A stretch of DNA of 64,000 nucleotides from Athripsodes cinereus (Eukaryota > Arthropoda > Insecta > Trichoptera > Leptoceridae). Below, piece by piece: positions 14,096 through 26,872 of this stretch. The notes beneath the pieces were generated by a model. It saw only the letters and a program-made list of their open reading frames with translations. It did not search any database and was not told where the DNA came from. Numbering within the stretch: position 1 is the first letter of the stretch; every line of letters begins with the position of its first letter. The stretch lies in assembly GCA_947579605.1 (NCBI GenBank), contig OX388316.1, positions 16,309,290 to 16,373,289 of the forward strand, written 5' to 3'. A program made the position numbers and the translations under genes.

Positions 14096-16145
14096 AAGTT
14101 GAAAAATCTTAAAAATCACAAATCATAACATTTATCATAATCACGCAAGATGCAAAACAATAAAATCGCACACTTTGTAGGTAGTCGTAAAAATTATTCA
14201 AAGGAATAACAAGGTACACCGCAAACATACACAGGGACAAATTAATCAGAGGTAATTCATCATATTCTCGGAATAATGAGAATCTTGTTAAAGATCAATA
14301 TAATATATTATTATTAAAACAAGGTTACGATGATATAGCGACAGGTAGTTGGTATCTTGTGATGGTGGATGAATGGTGATTCATATTAATAATATTCTGC
14401 AGACACATCGATTGATAGTTACTGGGAGTTGCGACAAGTGATTTATTATTGTTTCCCTGAAGTCTCGCACGCAGGTCAAATAATCGCCGATTGAATAACG
14501 ATCAAAGTTATTATGAATGATTATAATACTTTATTTTCCATAATACCTCTTCTACGGGATGAAACTAATATTAATTTTGAGTAACTTATTTGGCGGCCGA
14601 CTCGCTAATTTCAGGTATCACAAAATAATTATTGTTACTAAATCTGTTTCTATAGTTGTTTCTTAAAACAGAACAATTTCCTACAAGTAGTTTATTGAAT
14701 ATCATGCTTCATCAAAATGGTTTACAATTTCCAACTTTTGTCAATAAACAGTAAACTACAAATTATCCATTATGGTTTATTTTGCAGAAATCAACTCTAA
14801 CACCAACATAAAAGTTTTGCAGGTGTCGGAAAATTATAAGGCTTGAAAAGTATAATCTTCAGTAACATCTATTAAACAAAATGAGATATTTGAAAGCACG
14901 AGATGTTAGAGTAAGAGCATTTATTGTACATTATAATAATATAATCTGTAAGTGAAGTGTACTTATAGATATACCTACACAAGACAACAAGATTGAAGAT
15001 TATACACTTACTCCAATAGCAAAACACTCCTATTGTTACCAATTATAACCAGTGTTATGATAACGGGCCCACGCGATAAACATTGTCTATGATGAAGCCA
15101 TTTCATTCTACTCGTAGAGACAAGAAATTACTATCATGCCAAGATTACTATCAAATTCTAAGTATGATGTCAAAAACAATAATATAGATATATCGTCTAA
15201 TATCACATCAGTCAATATCATCACAAATTATATTCGAATATTTGTACTACTATTCTCGACGTACTCTGTCGTGCTTAGAACATCGAATAGATCAATCATC
15301 AAAAATAATAATGTTATTCCAAGTCATTGTGTCATATTCCAACACGTGACGTTGAATTGCAGAAAATATATTTATTACCAGGAACTAATCAAAAACTAGG
15401 TCAGTTTCCAGAATCGCATAAATTCTTATAAAGTTATCCATATGGATATCAAAAGTTTACAATAATATGTGCTCAATCTCGAAAACTTGAGATATTGAAA
15501 AACAATCTGTATAGTAATCAAAGATGTTATTGAAACAAGATCCAACGAATAAAAGGCAACAAATGAAAATATGAGATTATATCTATATGTTAACAAACGA
15601 AAGAATTTACAAATTGGAAGACATAAATCCAAAGTGCCTTTGTTTCATACAATCGTGTATTTCAGATGAATCGGAAGCGAAGCAAAACTTTATCAGGTTG
15701 TTGTTATACATTAGTCGACATTATTCATTCTAATTCAAAAACAAAGCCTAGTACTCGATTCAACTGCTTTCGAGCGAAGGGTCGCAGTTTTCAATAACTT
15801 TAAATAATCCACTTTCACAATATAAGCTAATAACGTACATACATATGAATTCATCTTTGAAAAAAAATATAATTCAAACTTCAATGCGTTGTGTCAATGG
15901 AAAAAATGTAAATGTTAAAATCCTAACGAAATCACAACAAATGTCAGAATACATAATATTATTAGGTATGTAAAGGTATGGTGCAAATAATTATGACATA
16001 ATTTTAATAAAATAATTTGAAAATAGAATACTAATGATGGCCGTTGATACTAAAGGATTGATGTTATTTACTTATATAAAATGAAAAAGAATAATTAAAA
16101 AAAAATAACAAGCCAATAAAATTAAAAATCAGAACCATACGATAA
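14096..16145. other. AT-rich stretch, nothing recognised
   Basis: AT-rich throughout. The small frames at 15136-15399 (plus) and 15426-15632 (minus) have no recognisable features. Confidence 0.5.
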
Positions 16146-16330
16146 AATAATAGAGTGAATTTCGCGATCGCAGCAGTTCTGTTGGTTGTCGGTCGATCGT
16201 TATCTTGGAAATCTCGTTTCTACGTACAAAACTAAACACGGATACAGCGGCGGCTGATATCAAACACAATGATGGTGGACACAAACATGGAGATAGTCAC
16301 GCCGATTAGCGACTGACAGGGTTGAAGAGA
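16146..16330. other. GC/CpG-richer patch, possible non-coding exon or promoter
   Basis: About 180 bp with several CpGs (CGCGATCG, GGCGGC, GATCGACCGAC on the minus strand), unusual for this neighbourhood. On the minus strand CTGTCAGTCG resembles an insect initiator (TCAGT) and GATCG words follow downstream. No open frame of note and no repeat match. A transcription start region is one possible reading; an unrecognised repeat is equally possible. Confidence 0.2.
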
Positions 16331-17081
16331 AAACTAAGAAATTTGCAAAAGTCGAATAACAACACTTTCTATTGTTTTCCGTAAAGATTTTTTCTTAAAA
16401 AAAATCTTTACAGAATGTTTTAATTTCTTTTAAAATGCAACCTGCTTCTAGAAGCATTGTCATTAATTTATTATTAAATCTTATAAAAAGGCCCACGTAA
16501 ATATTAAAAATTTCTTATGACTACTCATTATAATTTATCTATTCACACCTTGTAATAAGTAAGTTTAAGATAAAAAAACACACATTTATACAATAAAATG
16601 ATTCTAGTAGATACGTTAATTGTAAATCATGTCGTCGTTAGATCAGTGAAATATCCCATGTGTTATTTCTTTCAAAAATATTAATACCTACCAATTAATT
16701 CATCTCGTCAAGCCGCATCTACCAATGAAACAACCTACACGCTGAGATATCCGCGGAAAAAGTTATTGAGAGAAATTTAATCTATTACGTGCTGCATTTT
16801 CTTGGATAATTCGTGAAAATCACATGTACTAAAAAAATGAATTCTTAAATTTTTCGAATCGAGCCTGGAAATTCAATATACTATGGAATTTCTAAGACAA
16901 GTTCCACGTAACGAATCAGAAACGTTGAAAATGTCATCCAGTAAAACAGTTTTTTTTATCTCCTGTAAAATCTTGATAAATGCACATTGGAGGTTTCATA
17001 AACCCATTATCGACCCAGTGACGATAATATAATATACAATATTGAAAGTTTTCCACCTTGAGATTTTAGACCATCCACTCT

Positions 17082-17236
17082 TTTTCGTAAGTGTTCAAGT
17101 GTACTGTCATCACCCCATCACAGCATATCCCACAATGGCGTGATAGTAGTAAGATGTCTTAATTTTTCAACACCTACTTTTTACGGGACACTCAAACGCT
17201 TACAGAAAAGAGTGGGAGACCAGTTCTTGGGTGCTC
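17082..17236 (-). repeat. R repeat fragments, rearranged
   Basis: Four pieces of the R repeat in scrambled order: a plus-strand 5' module (CACTCTTTTTCGTAAGTG, about 17088-17112), a minus-strand 3' end (CCATCACAGCATATCCCACAA), a plus-like 3' scrap (GGCGTGATAGTAGTAAG) and a minus-strand 5' module (17153-17236). The last pairs with the copy at 17269 as an inverted repeat. Confidence 0.6.
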
Positions 17237-17341
17237 CACAAGATGTAAAATAAATATACATATTTGAAAAGAATTGGTCTCCCACTCTTCTGCGTAAATT
17301 TTCGAGTGTCCTGTAAAAGGCAGGTGTTCGAAAAAATTAAG
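17158..17341. repeat. Inverted repeat formed by two R 5' modules
   Basis: 17158-17228 and 17269-17341 are reverse complements with about ten mismatches or small gaps over roughly 72 bp, separated by about 40 bp. The transcript would fold as a long hairpin. It looks like head-to-head copies of the R repeat rather than an independent element. Confidence 0.7.
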
Positions 17342-17494
17342 ACATTGTACATCTCAAATTCAGCGATGAGGTTTGCCACCCATCCTGATTTTATATTGGC
17401 ACGAAGAGGACAGTTTGCATGTTTCTTACATGCAGCTGATCTGCTGGCTACCCCACTTGTGGGATATGCCGTGATGGTGTAGTAGTAGTAGTAG
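17269..17494 (+). repeat. R repeat, best-preserved copy
   Basis: Runs from AGAATTGGTCTCCCACTC through CAGCGATGAGGTTTGCCACC and CTACCCCACTTGTGGGATAT to a (TAG)n tail. The same order recurs, in either orientation, at a dozen places here. One frame is open for 72 codons, but the frame is not kept in other copies. The 3' end (GGGATATGCCGTGATGGTGTAGTAG) resembles the end of the RTE-like LINE at 51840-51895, as expected for a SINE-like element borrowing LINE machinery. A box-B-like TTTTCGAGTGTCC (17300-17312) is weak evidence for a tRNA-type promoter. Family name unknown. Confidence 0.65.
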
Positions 17495-17526
17495 AAAAAA
17501 ATAATTTCAAATAAAGATAATTTACA

Positions 17527-17672
17527 TCGTAAATTTAGTCATGAGGTTTGCCACCCATCTTGAATGTAATTTTTTATGGCAAAGCAAGGACAGTTTCCAT
17601 ATTCATTACATGTAGCTGCTCTGATGGCTATCCCCTATGTGGGATACATCGTGATGGTATAGTTGTAGTAGA
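17527..17672 (+). repeat. R repeat, 5'-truncated tandem neighbour
   Basis: Begins at the GATGAGGTTTGCCACCCATC module (here ATGAGGTTTGCCACCCATC) and ends GGGATACATCGTGATGGTATAGTTGTAGTAG. The 5' module is missing. It lies about 30 bp after the previous copy in the same orientation. Confidence 0.65.
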
Positions 17673-19971
17673 GATTGAAAGATTTAAATGATAAAGTAAA
17701 TATGAGTGAAGCAATGCCCTGTTTTATGGGTACATAGGTTCATAAGTAGTAGCGCGGTACAAAACAGTCAGCAATACAATAGACAGGAGACGAGACAAGA
17801 GAAGAGATGAAGCTGATTGTGCGAGACATGTTAATCGTTAATTAATTCCTACACCAGAGAAAGCTTTCCCAGTTGTAATACTAACTGAGGAACTGTCGTG
17901 GATACGGTGGAATGACATGACTTCGCTGCTGAAGCGGAAGAATGTCTTCATATTATTGTTGTATAAACGACGCGATGGCTGAGATTGGCTCCATGTGAAA
18001 ACGTGAACTTTCAAGTTGATTGACGGATCGCGACTAAAATGCATTTTAAAGTTTTGAGTTCAACTTCTTGAATATGATGAATTATTTGTTTAATACATCT
18101 TCCGATATCTCTATTAACAAATATACAATACACGAATACCTACTATATAATCACGAATGTGGATATACCTTCACATCACTTCCATAATACACAAACTGGA
18201 CACGTGTTTATATAAAACACGAATATGATTTTACTAAAAAAAATACGCAGCATATAATATAATTGGGATCTGATAATTTCAAATGATTTTTTCCACAATT
18301 TCTCCGAAACCACATTTGAAAAAATATTACAGATAATTAGTTGTATTTGAAATGAATAGAAGTGAAAAGAAAAACACACAATTCAATGGCATCTGATCCA
18401 AAAAAATAAACATCCTTTTGAAATCCATAACATTAAAATATTAAATCATAATACTCATCACTAATACGGACACCTCATGTAACTTTTTACAAAACAAATA
18501 AACATAAATGCAATAAAATTATCTATCATACCGAGTTCATACTGAATATTGAAATTAGTAACTCTTTGGAATATCAAAGTCATTAAAAAGTATCACTGAT
18601 ATTAATATACGTAATACGATTCTACCGATTCTTTGATTCATTAGATTCATATTTGCTCCGTGGTTTGATTTACAAATAGTAATATTAATCTGAAAATGAT
18701 CAACCGTTCTGGACACACAAAAAATTCACGGATTTTATATCAAACTCACTTTGAATATTTGCAAAAAGCAACATAGAGCATACAAAAATCTGGAAATTCC
18801 CATGAAAGTTTAATAAAAAATTCGTCATCTGTAAAAAAATCGGAGAAAGATTGATGTAACAAATCAAATAAAAACATGCGTTTACTTTTAGTTGAAATAC
18901 TTATAATATAAAACGTAACGGAATCTAACCATATACAGTATCAAATTATACAATAACCATTAAATTATGTCACAATTGAAATGTTCACATGATTATATTA
19001 TGCTCTATTGTTTGCTGATCTACTCGCAGTTAAATGACTTAGAATAAATAATAAATAAATAAATAAAACAAGCATATCTATATGTGTGGTGAGTGTCATG
19101 CACCACATACTTTTAAATCTAGGCTTTGAAATTATTTATCACGTATAATGTTACATAATAAAAAACCGAGTAAATGTGATTTATTTACATAAATTTTGGT
19201 GTCATATTGTGGTCGGTAAAATATAAATTATTTATATCTCGACTATCATAATATATATCTTTATGGACAATATGAAATATTTATTCTAAAACTGACATTT
19301 AGATAATTTTTATTTTATTAGTAATCCATCTAAGGAATATACGATAAAATATTGCGAACAAATGTTATAAAAATCATAAGTGTCAAGGTCGGCCAGTTAT
19401 TGTTTCCGAAGTTTTAATTACATATTGGATAGTATTAAATTACTAACACGTATTTAAAAATATTACAACAGTTCATACAACAATAATAAAAGGTTTTGTA
19501 AAATCATAAACAAATAAACCGTGATCGTTATGGCACACAAATTATCATAAATATTTATGGTAGGTATAAGAAATCGTGAATATGAACTAATTTAATAGAA
19601 CTTCAATGAGAAAACACGTAGCAATATATATAAATGATACAGGTAGAAAGATATTATGTCTTAGCGATGATGTTTATAATAAAATGATAATATTATGTTA
19701 AGAGCTTCATTTGATTTGATATTATAATTTGTTAACATTTCTATAATAGGAAACTGATTAAACACAATATATTCCTACGTATTAATGAATCGTTAAAAAT
19801 TTATGCAATTCAGAATTTTATTGAGTTATATTTTTTTGAAACAGATTTGCATATAATATGTACTAATAATACAAGTATTTGGGTGCGGTAAGTGTCACTG
19901 ATTTTACAAATTTAACAAACACCTCATATTTCCAGAAAAAGTATATTGATTTTTAATAGTACATAAATCAT
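17673..19971. other. AT-rich stretch, nothing firmly recognised
   Basis: A slightly GC-richer patch at 17810-18050 is open on both strands for about 60 codons without a recognisable product. The remainder is AT-rich and unremarkable. Confidence 0.5.
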
Positions 19972-20060
19972 CATCCTCTTGACCTTCATCACTCCTCCCG
20001 GAAGCACAGAGGAAACCAGCCTCCTCCTTGTCTTTAAAGCTATCCGAAAAATGCAGAAGA
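19972..20060 (-). pseudogene. LINE C-terminal/3' tail relic
   Basis: On the minus strand GGAGGAGGCTGGTTTCCTC and CCGGGAGGAG, followed by an AGGATGATG-type tail, match the better copy at 57775-57900, which encodes EWRRLVSALCSREE before a (GAT)n tail. The reading frame is not intact here. Confidence 0.5.
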
Positions 20061-22029
20061 ATTTTGATCAATCAGATTAATTATTGACGTTTTATGTTAT
20101 TGAAACTTTTGTGTGTTTACTGTGAATTAAAATAAACAGAAGTAACTAAATGATTTCCAAAAGTTATTTGGACGATCGGAATAACATAATGATATAATAA
20201 ATATCGAGAATTGAATTTGAATATCGAGACAAACGTCACGTAATACATAAAAGTGCCTTTATTAGTCTAGAGATTTGAAATAAAAAGCATATCACTGGTA
20301 TCATTCCATTTATGAAATGTGCAGCAATGTTATTCAACTTTTTGCTCGTAGCACTGGCGACATCGTGTATATGATCGACGCTAGCTTTTGTTTATTAATA
20401 ACCTTATTTTACATCTATTTCAAAAGCCTTCATAAACTATATTTAAACCAATACATAGATAATATATTTAAAAAAAAACTTATTTCTATGCTAGAATACT
20501 AAAGTGTTGTATTCAAATAAAAGGCATCGCTAATTCCATATTGGGTAGGTACCACTATTATTTCGGTATAAATTATTCTAATAAGATGTATTCGAGAATT
20601 CGGTGATTTTAAATATTATTAACATAATGCACTTATGTACATATGTACAAGCTGCCACTTTTAACACAGTGTCAATGCCAATAGACAGAACATAGCACCT
20701 GCTTAATCATCGTCACGGACCAACGCACTGAGCCAGCAGATCTAATCGGATACCAAAACTAACGAAGGGTTCGTCAGACCAATAGAACTGTTTTTGTTTA
20801 GGGTTCAAGTACCATGAAAGTACAGGTACGATACTTGTACTCGATGATACAAGTGAACAGCGTGACAAACAAAAAAAAAATAGAAAATATGATATGGTTC
20901 TCAGTCATAAGAAAATGGCGGATAATTTTGAATTATGCCGAGAAATGTTGACAACACAAAACTTGATTAGAGTCAAATTTAAACGCTACTTATACACGAT
21001 TCATCAAATAAATTAATACGAAAATGGCAAAAAATATGTTATAAAAAGGCGATACAGTTTTGATTACGTCAGCTAGCAAAGAATCTTAATATGTATTGGA
21101 TTTTGAGAACAATATTTTGATAGACTGGTGATGCCATCGTAAATAGGGCAAAGGCAAAAATAAAGTGATATTAAAAATAAATGTAGTTTTATTTTTTTTT
21201 ATTGAAAGAGATGTCTTTAGAATGAGGTGAAAATAAACTTTAATTTCATTACAAAATTCTACAACCTAAACACCAACATGGTGAATATATAACTATAAAA
21301 ATCAAATGTAGACTAGAGAATATGTAAAATTAAAATACTTACATCTATAACATCGATAGCCTCGATTTTAGATGAAGTTCGTGTTAAAGGATAAACATCC
21401 GCCCCGAGGTGACGACAGACAAAAAAACGAATAAGAACCAAGTATGTAGGGAAGTTTCCGTGATGTGGTGGCCTACGGATTGCTGTGGGAATATAAGGGA
21501 ACAAAGAAGGAACGCATCAATCAATCGCTAATTGGCGCGAGAGTATGAGGTTATTACAATAACAACCTCATAGAAGAATCAGAATATAGTATACTTATAC
21601 ACACACCAGCGAAAGAAAATAATCAACGCATGAAGATGATTAAATGGGTACCAAGGAATAAGAAATTATCATTATAGACATTAATATTTAGAAATAATGA
21701 TTCGAATAATACGAACACCGTGTACTAATAATATGTAACATTTTCGATGAACACGAAGAGAAAATCAACGACCGTTTTATGTTTATCTCACGATGCATCA
21801 ACTAAAAATATTTTTAAAACTGTCCTTAAATAGTCGAATAGATTAATGACTTTAGATCTTAGAGTTCGAAATGTCTAGAAAATAATGGTGTAATTTCTTA
21901 TTTTTATTGATATTCATATTTTACTAACTGGATAACATATTTTCAAATTAATTTATTTTTATCTTATATATCTATGCATGAATTTATTTTAATTTTCATT
22001 TGAACATATACAATATTTTATTTTTACTA
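20061..22029. other. AT-rich stretch; one GC-richer patch and one small hairpin
   Basis: A patch at about 21360-21500 is open on the minus strand for 63 codons without a recognisable domain; it may be an unrecognised repeat. A short hairpin TATGAGGTT ... AACCTCATA lies at about 21545-21573. Otherwise nothing. Confidence 0.45.
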
Positions 22030-22175
22030 ACTATATCGGGTTAGTGGGTAGACATCGCCTCTGCTGAACTCGCTCATTGCGCAATATTATTTGTATCATC
22101 TCATATTCTAATTTTTTAAGTACTTATGCTCAACATTGTGCAATAAACTTTATTATTATTGTATTTAATAGCTTC
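22030..22175 (+). repeat. Putative LINE 3' UTR relic
   Basis: Ends GTGCAATAAACTTTATTATTATTG, an AATAAA signal followed by a TTA-repeat tail, as in the LINE at 62.5 kb. Upstream is non-coding. The specific family is not assigned. Confidence 0.35.
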
Positions 22176-22265
22176 GCAGAGAAAAAGCTTATTTCACCAA
22201 AATTTATTCAAAATATGTACAACATACAATAATACAGCTTCAGAAGCAAATTGAAAACTGCATTC

Positions 22266-22340
22266 TCCACCGGCGCCCTTGAGACGGTCTAGGGACTGGT
22301 AAACAGCGTCAACACAAAATCATGCAGAATCATCATCATC
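22266..22340 (+). repeat. CR1-like LINE 3' UTR fragment
   Basis: GGCGCCCTTGAG followed about 20 bp later by GTAAACAGCG matches the 3' UTR of the LINE relic at 38128-38333 (GGCGCCCTTGAG ... GTAAACGGCG), then an (ATC)n microsatellite tail. Only about 60 bp, diverged. Confidence 0.45.
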
Positions 22341-22849
22341 ATCACACGATAGAAGAGGCTCCACGCAGGAAGTATCATACATTTAGGTATATAATAATTA
22401 TCCAATGTCGAAGGATTGATTGATAAAAAATAAATAAATATCAGTAGGTATACTAGCTTTCAAATTCAATTTCTTTCTAAGCAATAAATGATTATGACGG
22501 AAGATTATGATTATATTGTAATAAACTATTGGATAATGTGATAATAATATTAGAACCTAGAGTATTAAGTGTTGTTGGTGAAACAATGTATGTTCATGTA
22601 AATTAGAACAATAGGACATTTAAGTTTGAAAGGTAGCGCCTGAATTCGCTCCAATAACTTGCCCAGTAGAATAACGCAATCCACTCTTAATATTTAAATT
22701 AAGAATATAAATAGTTTTATTATTCATATGGTTTACCTTTTCATTATGTTCATGTTAATTTATTTCAACCAAACAAAATACTTTAATCGTAAATCACAAA
22801 AGAATCAAACAACATTTTACAGTTTAACCCTTAGTTCATTCATATGGAC

Positions 22850-22992
22850 ATTCATATCACCATGGAATTTCCCACAAGTGGGATAGTCAGTGGACCAACT
22901 ATGTATATGTAATAAAAATGGAACCGTCCTCTCCGTACCAATGAAAGTTAAGACATTAAGGATGTAAGACATACGCCATCGCTGAATGAACA
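22850..22992 (-). repeat. R repeat, partial copy
   Basis: On the plus strand CCCACAAGTGGGATAGTCAG, CGTCCTCTCCGTACCAA and CATCGCTGAAT occur in the order of other minus-strand R copies. The 5' module is missing. Confidence 0.55.
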
Positions 22993-23151
22993 ATAATAAG
23001 TAAATAAACACATAATGTATGACACAATTTGTTTTTGATTAAGTCAGGTTCGTAACTAGTGATCATTATACAGAATAAATTATGATACAGGCAGAGATAT
23101 GGAAATAACCATTTAGGTTGATTCTACAGATCTGGTTCAAAATATTTTCGA

Positions 23152-23170
23152 TTACTTACTTACTTACTTA
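23152..23170. repeat. (TTAC)n microsatellite
   Basis: About four to five perfect units of TTAC. Confidence 0.8.
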
Positions 23171-23364
23171 AATTAGACACCGTAAGTAGCCACATGAACC
23201 AGCCTGCAGACAATTCTCACTATTGAGACGTCCTTCTCATTTCTTCCGTTTCAATTTTCAACAATGTTACATTATGTAAGCATTATTCTCCGACAAAGAT
23301 CATCTTAGAGGTTACCAGGAGACTAATTATAGGTCATCCTCTGAAATGTGCCAAATGGCCTTGT

Positions 23365-23412
23365 AGATGGATTGCATACTTCATCGCTGAATTGAAGATG
23401 TTGAATGACTTA
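23365..23412 (-). repeat. R repeat, short fragment
   Basis: GGATTGCATACTTCATCGCTGAATTGAAGATG matches the middle module of minus-strand copies (compare about 37186-37225). Short and diverged. Confidence 0.4.
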
Positions 23413-23599
23413 CATAATGGTTTGAAAAAATCTTAAATATACCTACTTAAACTAAAATCTCAAAGACCCATTCACAAAATTTTAATATTTGAGAACAGCA
23501 CTAAGGAGAATAGTAGGCATATCAAATAGTAGGTACCTATTACACTTCAAAATTATAAATTGATGCAGTACATGTAATAAATGGAATAATTATAGAAAA

Positions 23600-23665
23600 C
23601 ACAGTCTGCATAGAAGAGGATCGGTAGTAAAAAGGTCAAAGCCATCATTCGTTAAGTTTCAGTCA
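23600..23665 (-). pseudogene. CR1/Jockey-group LINE coding fragment
   Basis: About 60 bp match plus-strand positions 63187-63247 of the minus-strand LINE at the right end of the window (CAGTCTGCATAGAA, GGTAGTA, CAAAGCCATCATTCGTT), with roughly 85% identity by eye. It is a scrap of the region just downstream of the reverse transcriptase palm and shows that this LINE family has at least three representatives here. Confidence 0.65.
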
Positions 23666-23799
23666 AAATGTAGACAGTTAATAAATTTTGTTGATTTTGT
23701 CATACAACTGATTACTTATGTACAAAAAGAAAAAAAAATAATAGTCAATAAAAAGGTACCTGAAATAAACACAATATGCGAATTAATTTATTGGTTAGA

Positions 23800-24040
23800 C
23801 CGTGGAGCACCCGGTAAAGAATTGGTCTCTCACTCTTCTGTGTAAGTTTTCGAGTGTCCTATAAAGGCAGATGTTTGAAAAAAATAAAAAAAATATATAT
23901 TTAATTCAGCTGTGAGGTTTGCTTCTTGATTTTATATTGACACGGAGAGGACAGCTCGCGTGTTTATAATTAGCAGCTGGTCTGCTGTCTACCCCACTTG
24001 TGAGATATGCCGTGATGATATAGTAGTTGTAGTAGTAGTA
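23800..24040 (+). repeat. R repeat, near full-length copy
   Basis: Starts GTGGAGCACCCGGTAAAGAATTGG, continues through the 5' module (GAGTGTCCTATAAAGGCAG), the middle module and CTACCCCACTTGTGAGATAT, and ends in a tail of TAG/TTG triplets. With 17269-17494 it defines the consensus. The GTGGAGCACCCGG start is also seen reversed at 37815-37832 and 17228-17236, so it is probably the true 5' end. Confidence 0.65.
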
Positions 24041-26324
24041 TTTTGGTAATCGAGTATGTACGAGTATACTGTTCTTTCAGTGCTACAGTTTGTTCCGTTT
24101 AATGTTACCAACAGCTGTGTAAAAGGCCATGTATTTCTATCATGAGAGTCGATTCCCCCTCAGTATTTGTTACTAGGCAGGAACATTGTTGTTGTTTAAA
24201 TCTTATGAGTCAGCAATAAATTGCTGAGATATCTAAACGTTATAATAATAGAAGGCAAGCCCCTTCACAATATCATGTCCACCGGATACCGACTTTGAAA
24301 AAGTCATTCTCACTTTTCCCATTTGATGGACACGGTAATGTCGATTAAACTAATGGTAAACTGGAATACTCCTATTGCTTGTTAGGAGCCTAGAGTAATA
24401 GATTAGATAATATGAAGCGGCGCGAAGCGTATACTGTATATATGCGAGTGCTTACATAAATAAAGCATTTATTTCTGTGGGAATAAGTACGTACCTAGTT
24501 ATGTAAAAAATTGACCTGTCAAAATCTAACAAGCTACCTGAGGAAATTTAAAACAAAGCACTTATTTGACAAAGAAATATATTTACAACATAAGAATAAA
24601 ACATAACACATAATAAAGATAATATTCACATAAGAATGAACAGCAAGTCTACTTTAATATTATAATCATTATGTATTCTGTTTCATAACTCTACCTAGAT
24701 CTTGGAATCGATAAAATCTGCTTAAAATACATAACTCTATTATGACTTGCAGAAAATATATCTTATTCGTACTAAGATAGTTACTTAATTAAAATAAAAT
24801 AACATTAAATACTTTTACTCAAAATTCTAAATAAAATGTGTGAGGTAACATAGACGTAGGTTAAATAAATTTTATTAATAAATGTTTATTTTCATTTATA
24901 TGTAAACAAAATATCAATAAAATGTTGTTGTATTATTTTACGTTATAAAAAAGTATTATGCTTAATTGTCTTGTACGTCTCAAATTTATGTAGTTACAGG
25001 TATATAGAGCTCTGTGTTTTAGTCAACATTCTGATAAATGTATTTAATTTGAGTGCTACCAACTTGTGTATTGTGTACTCATACAAAATGTTCTATGTAG
25101 AGTGGACAAAGGTGTTAAACAGCGACATAAACGACAACCACGAATGAAGACATTTGTATTCAAATTGTCACATAAACAGTAGCAAATACCACGCAAATTA
25201 AACGAGTAGGTTTGGAATTACCTACTTGTACTCGATTGTAATGTGAAAACTGTAGCACATTAAAAGCAAGTCACTAATAAAGTATAATACTTTATTTAAC
25301 AAAACAAATAAGAACAAAAGGATGACTGCGTAAATTAAATAATCATATGGAAAACAACAAGCATTGAGTGGGTTAAAAATATCTCAAAATATATGAAATT
25401 TATAAACACTACTTAAACCCTTTTATGAGATTGAGTAATACAAATAAAAAATATTTAATTATAGTTATTTCATGAAATTAAATGAACTCTATGTTTAACT
25501 CACGAGCATTAAATGATTACACATTCATTTAATGACATAACTAGTCTTGTTATGATAAATACGATTTAATAAACTTCATGAACAATTCGCTGTGTTAATA
25601 CGATTGTAATGAATAGAAAACAATAACATAAAAAAAATCTAATATTGATTTTATATCTTATGTTCGATGGCGATCGTAAAGATGTCGACGAAAAAAATTG
25701 CAATTAACTCTATGCCAACTTTACCACAGAAGTACTTAATAAATATGTGTATATCATTATTGAGATTGGAATCGTATGCTGTAATTAGTAGGGTTTTTAT
25801 GTGTACCAATATACATAATAGTTAAAAATACAGATAGTGAAAAAGCAGACGATGATATAAAATAATCAAAAATATTTCAATGTTGCCTTAATAATATGTA
25901 CGGAACGGTATTACTTTTGAAGCCACGACATTGAAATGAAAACATGTAAAGACACCTCCTGCCTCGTAAATATATGCTATATGACAGTTTATAAAGTAAT
26001 TATCACGATCTTTATGTTATGGCACCACAAATTTATGTAAATCAAAATGAAATTAAAATACACAAATGGTAGATATTATTATTCCGTGGCCATCGTTATG
26101 TTGATATGTGAAGGATGTGACGTTAGGTAATAATATGCCTATTTTATTATTATCGTTACCAAATTCCGACCGTATTGATTTCTTAAAATAACTAAGCTCA
26201 TCTTGAATAATCAACTTTATAAAATTATGTACAAATCACCAAACCTGACCACGTACTTTACTTCAATGCCCGATTCTATGTATACAACAAGTAGTTAAGT
26301 ATATACCTACGATTTTTTAATGCA
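24041..26324. other. AT-rich stretch, nothing recognised
   Basis: About 2.3 kb with no identifiable repeat or coding segment. A small hairpin (CTCCTATTGCTTGTTAGGAG) lies at about 24369-24388. Confidence 0.5.
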
Positions 26325-26640
26325 TTTGGCATTCTGGCCCTATAGATTCAACGGAAAAATTCTCAGCTAGTTGACTGCATCAATGTCGCTTCATCTAAGT
26401 GTCCCCAACTAAACTAAAACCTATACAGATAGCATTCTACAATATGGTTCATTGTCTGGCAATGTGAGGTGCATTCACACTCAAGACTAGTGGACAAACT
26501 TAATCGGTGCATATGTTATGCAGAGCATGCCATCTTTTTAGTCTATTAAATGTGGACCATTGTTTGCGTGGTAGGTTGAACTCCAGTATTCGTTCAGAGG
26601 AATCGGTGACTAGGTGACCATTCATCACCCCTACCTCAGT
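26325..26640 (-). pseudogene. Jockey-like LINE C-terminal region (degraded)
   Basis: On the minus strand a frame reads FNLPRKQWSTFNRLKRWHA and then stops; related pieces follow in other frames (QTMNHIVE, and near the end QLAENFPLNL). The series LPRKQWxxxNR, then QTMNHIV, then a short C-terminal helix is the carboxy end of a Jockey-type polyprotein downstream of the reverse transcriptase, recalled from the family. Frameshifts and stops make it non-functional. The zinc-knuckle part that normally lies between these blocks is lost or unreadable. Confidence 0.55.
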
Positions 26641-26872
26641 TCATTGGGATATCCAGTTTTCATTTTGCTGCTAAAACTGGTAATATTGCTTTGGCTCCGC
26701 AGATCGGCAGACATCCTGTTCCGCGTCACAGGACCTGCAACAGTATATCCAGATATCCGGGCAATGACGGTACTCGTTTAAATGTGTCCACTTCGCGGAT
26801 TGTGAGATATTTCCCCCATATGACAGGCAGCCAGAGAAGGGGTGTTGATTGTCGATTAATATATACCCTCAC

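Noticed and set aside
17264..17482. 72-codon open frame in the R repeat
   Set aside because: The frame is not maintained in other copies of the repeat; better explained as non-coding SINE-like sequence, though a LINE tail is not excluded.
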